NCBI GenBank assembly: GCA_963920665.1
Contig: OY987263.1
Span: 34,770,547-34,834,546, forward strand
Length of the DNA stretch: 64,000 bases
Reading direction: 5' to 3'
From: Straminergon stramineum
Taxonomy: Eukaryota > Streptophyta > Bryopsida > Hypnales > Calliergonaceae
Within the stretch, counting starts at the first letter, position 1. The number at the start of each line of letters is the position of its first letter. The position numbers and the translations under genes were made by a program. The notes beneath the pieces were generated by a model. It ran no database searches. It saw nothing but the letters and a program-made list of their open reading frames with translations, and was not told the origin of the DNA. Shown here piece after piece: positions 62,371 through 64,000 of this stretch.

Positions 62371-63010
62371 CGCAGGGAGATAGGAAATCACCAAGCCTCG
62401 CCACAGAAACGACTAACATCTGAACTCTCAATCCCACCCCACCCCACTACACAATCCCAAGAACCCAAACCCAACAAAATCCGGGATTCAAAACTTACGA
62501 GAACTATCCCAAGATGCAGCACACTGACAGTGAAGAAGGATTTGTTGCAATTGCAACATCCACACACCCGGTGCGCATGGTCGGCATTTGAGAAAGCTCC
62601 TGAGGTTCGTGCTGAGCTTGTACAATACTAATTGTGGGGATGCTCGGGATCTTTGGAATCGGCTTGGGAGTTGGGATGGGGGTGATGAGAATCTGGCGAG
62701 AATCTGACACTCTGAGAGTGCCCAGGATTCTTCCTGGCAGCGGCAGGCGGGCGGACTCTTCCACATTTGCGCTTATCTGCCAGTGAGGAAGTGAGTGAGT
62801 GAGTGAGTGCCGCCACATGGGTACGGGACTTGGTGCATTGCGCCTGCCCGTTTCCCATGAAACCGCCTGTTCTGGTGGGTCGCCGTTGCTTTCGGGGAAG
62901 TTTCGAGTTTGTATCGTTGTTGTCATCCTCTCTATGATTTTTTCACAAAGGACTTTTGTTTTTACCCTGGCATGGAAAGAGTAGAGATGGAGTAAGAAGA
63001 AGAAGGGCCA
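62371..63010. other. Upstream region of the BTB gene
   Basis: GC-rich leader and promoter region with overlapping open frames on both strands that I attribute to composition. A (GAGT)n microsatellite of about six units lies near 62786-62808. Confidence 0.5.
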
Positions 63011-63231
63011 AGGTGAATTGACCCCCTCATTGCTAAAAACATTGAAATTTTTTTATTTGCAATACATGATAAAATTTGCAAATTTCGAATTCATATTTTC
63101 ATATTTGCAATAAGAGGCCCCAAGTTAGATATGAGGAATGAAGACATACCAAAGATCTCGGCACAAAAGAGGGGGCAATTTTTTTGTAATTACTATTCTA
63201 GTATGGGGCAATGAGGGGGTCAATTCTCCCT
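63011..63231. mobile_element. ~220 bp inverted-repeat element
   Basis: AGGTGAATTGACCCCCTCAT, extended by TGC, pairs with GCAATGAGGGGGTCAATTCTCCCT, one short length difference aside. GCCAA occurs at both borders as a possible 5-bp duplication. Confidence 0.6.
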
Positions 63232-63249
63232 AGCCAAAGAAGGAGTTAA

Positions 63250-64000
63250 CCCTAAAGCCCTGAATTATGTTTTTTTACAACGTAGTGATTTGTGGCAACT
63301 CACTATGAAAGGAATTTTTATTCTTTTTCTTTGAAATTTTCACTCATGTACCGGAGAAGTAGCTTTCATGCCCAACAATATTCACAAATTTTGACTAGAT
63401 GGTTAAAAAGTTATTGTATAATGTATCATTTTCATTGATTGGTAGGCAATCCGAGCAACTCCAAAAAAATTCTTTAAAAAATCACTTATTTAAGAAGTAA
63501 AAATTAGAAATTGGTTTTCTAGATTTATGTATTCGTGGAAAGCTTTAAATCACTTTATTCTTATTAATGAGATGAAAGTTATGAGGAGTCTTAGTTTGTA
63601 GGTAGTTTTGGATTCTCTAAGGTAGACAAACCCATTACCAAACCCTGGCCCAATACCATCCAAATGTAGGGCCCTCATTGATTCTATAACAAGAATTTAT
63701 GACAATAACATATGCCTTAACTTCACTATAAGATATGTATTATAATTTTACATTCTCAATACTCTAGAATCAATGAGGACCCTACATTTGGGTGGTATTG
63801 GGTCAAGGGTTGGTATTGGGTAAAGCTACCTTACTCTAAAATAAACTTTGAAGTCTTTTATTTAACTCAATTTTCAATAGTTTAAAAAAAAAATTATAGG
63901 ATGTAGATTGTTTATTACAACATTACAACCACTAGGACTAGCATTTTTCAATTCCATAACTAAATTTGTAACAATTTAGTATTTGAAAATCAATCATTCT
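63250..64000 (+). mobile_element. TTAA-type element, third copy of the 36793-37705 family, cut by the window
   Basis: TTAA|CCCTAAAGCCC (63246-63249) opens a stretch that follows 36793-37320 closely: GGCAACTCACTA, GAAATTTTCAC, GAGAAGTAGCTTT, TGGTTAAAAAGTTATTGT, GAAATTGGTTTTCTAGATTTAT and CTCTAAAATAAACTTT. It is interrupted by the MITE at 63620-63831. The right end lies outside the window. Confidence 0.78.
63620..63831. mobile_element. TA-flanked MITE nested in the TTAA element
   Basis: AGGTAGACAAACCCATTACC and its inverse form ~65 bp terminal repeats (inner block CCAAATGTAGGG.CCTCATTGATTCTA). TA lies on each side (63618-63619 and 63832-63833). The related sequence near 37140 reads GGATTCTCTACTCTAAAA without it, so the insertion and its TA duplication are directly visible. 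Confidence 0.85.

Noticed and set aside
62191..62926. Several 90-146 codon frames on both strands at the BTB gene's 5' end
   Set aside because: They overlap exon 1 and its GC-rich leader; the BTB reading frame explains the coding signal.

Overview
The window is a nuclear segment from a land plant. Support comes from intron-containing genes with GT..AG introns, plastid-targeting and cell-wall genes, plant-type P450 motifs, and a BTB protein that I recognise as the counterpart of Arabidopsis At2g30600. Genes are sparse (about eight in 64 kb) and sit as islands of moderate GC in very AT-rich, repeat-laden DNA. At the left edge is a small linker-histone-like gene with an arginine-rich tail. That recalls the sperm protamine-like proteins of plants with swimming sperm, so I infer a seed-free plant, most likely a bryophyte. 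The species is not determined.

Layout. 1-290 (-): H1-like/protamine-like gene, cut by the window edge. 1.5-2.5 kb: dispersed repeat, a TA-flanked MITE and a decayed coding remnant. 3.7-4.3 kb (-): putative two-helix membrane protein, followed by a minisatellite. 6.4-6.8 kb (+): plastid DnaJ-type zinc-finger membrane protein, with three ~330 bp tandem repeats downstream. 8.4-19.4 kb: AT-rich repeat desert. 19.4-24.1 kb (+): six-exon pectin methylesterase. 26.5-27.8 kb: fragmented coding remnants. 28-31 kb (-): tandemly duplicated STIG1-type cysteine-rich secreted protein, one copy intact and one dead. 31-41 kb: repeat desert with a large inverted pair of TTAA-flanked elements. 41.2-45.6 kb (+): three-exon cytochrome P450 with tandem duplications at its 5' end. 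50.1-51.9 kb (-): three-exon tubulin-folding cofactor C. 54.5-54.9 kb: Tc1/mariner transposase remnant. 55.3-62.4 kb (-): thirteen-exon double-BTB/BACK/discoidin gene. 63.0-64.0 kb: nested repeats.

Nothing suggests a pathway cluster; the genes look like unrelated housekeeping, cell-wall and reproductive functions. The clearest biology outside the genes is in the mobile DNA. One family of non-autonomous elements has CCC(C)TAAA-type ends and TTAA target sites. One insertion can be proved within the window, because a second copy of the surrounding repeat at 17.4 kb keeps the unoccupied TTAA site. A second group has TA target sites, one copy again shown by an internal empty site, and a decayed Tc1/mariner transposase is present. 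Several genes also carry local duplications of exon ends or splice sites.
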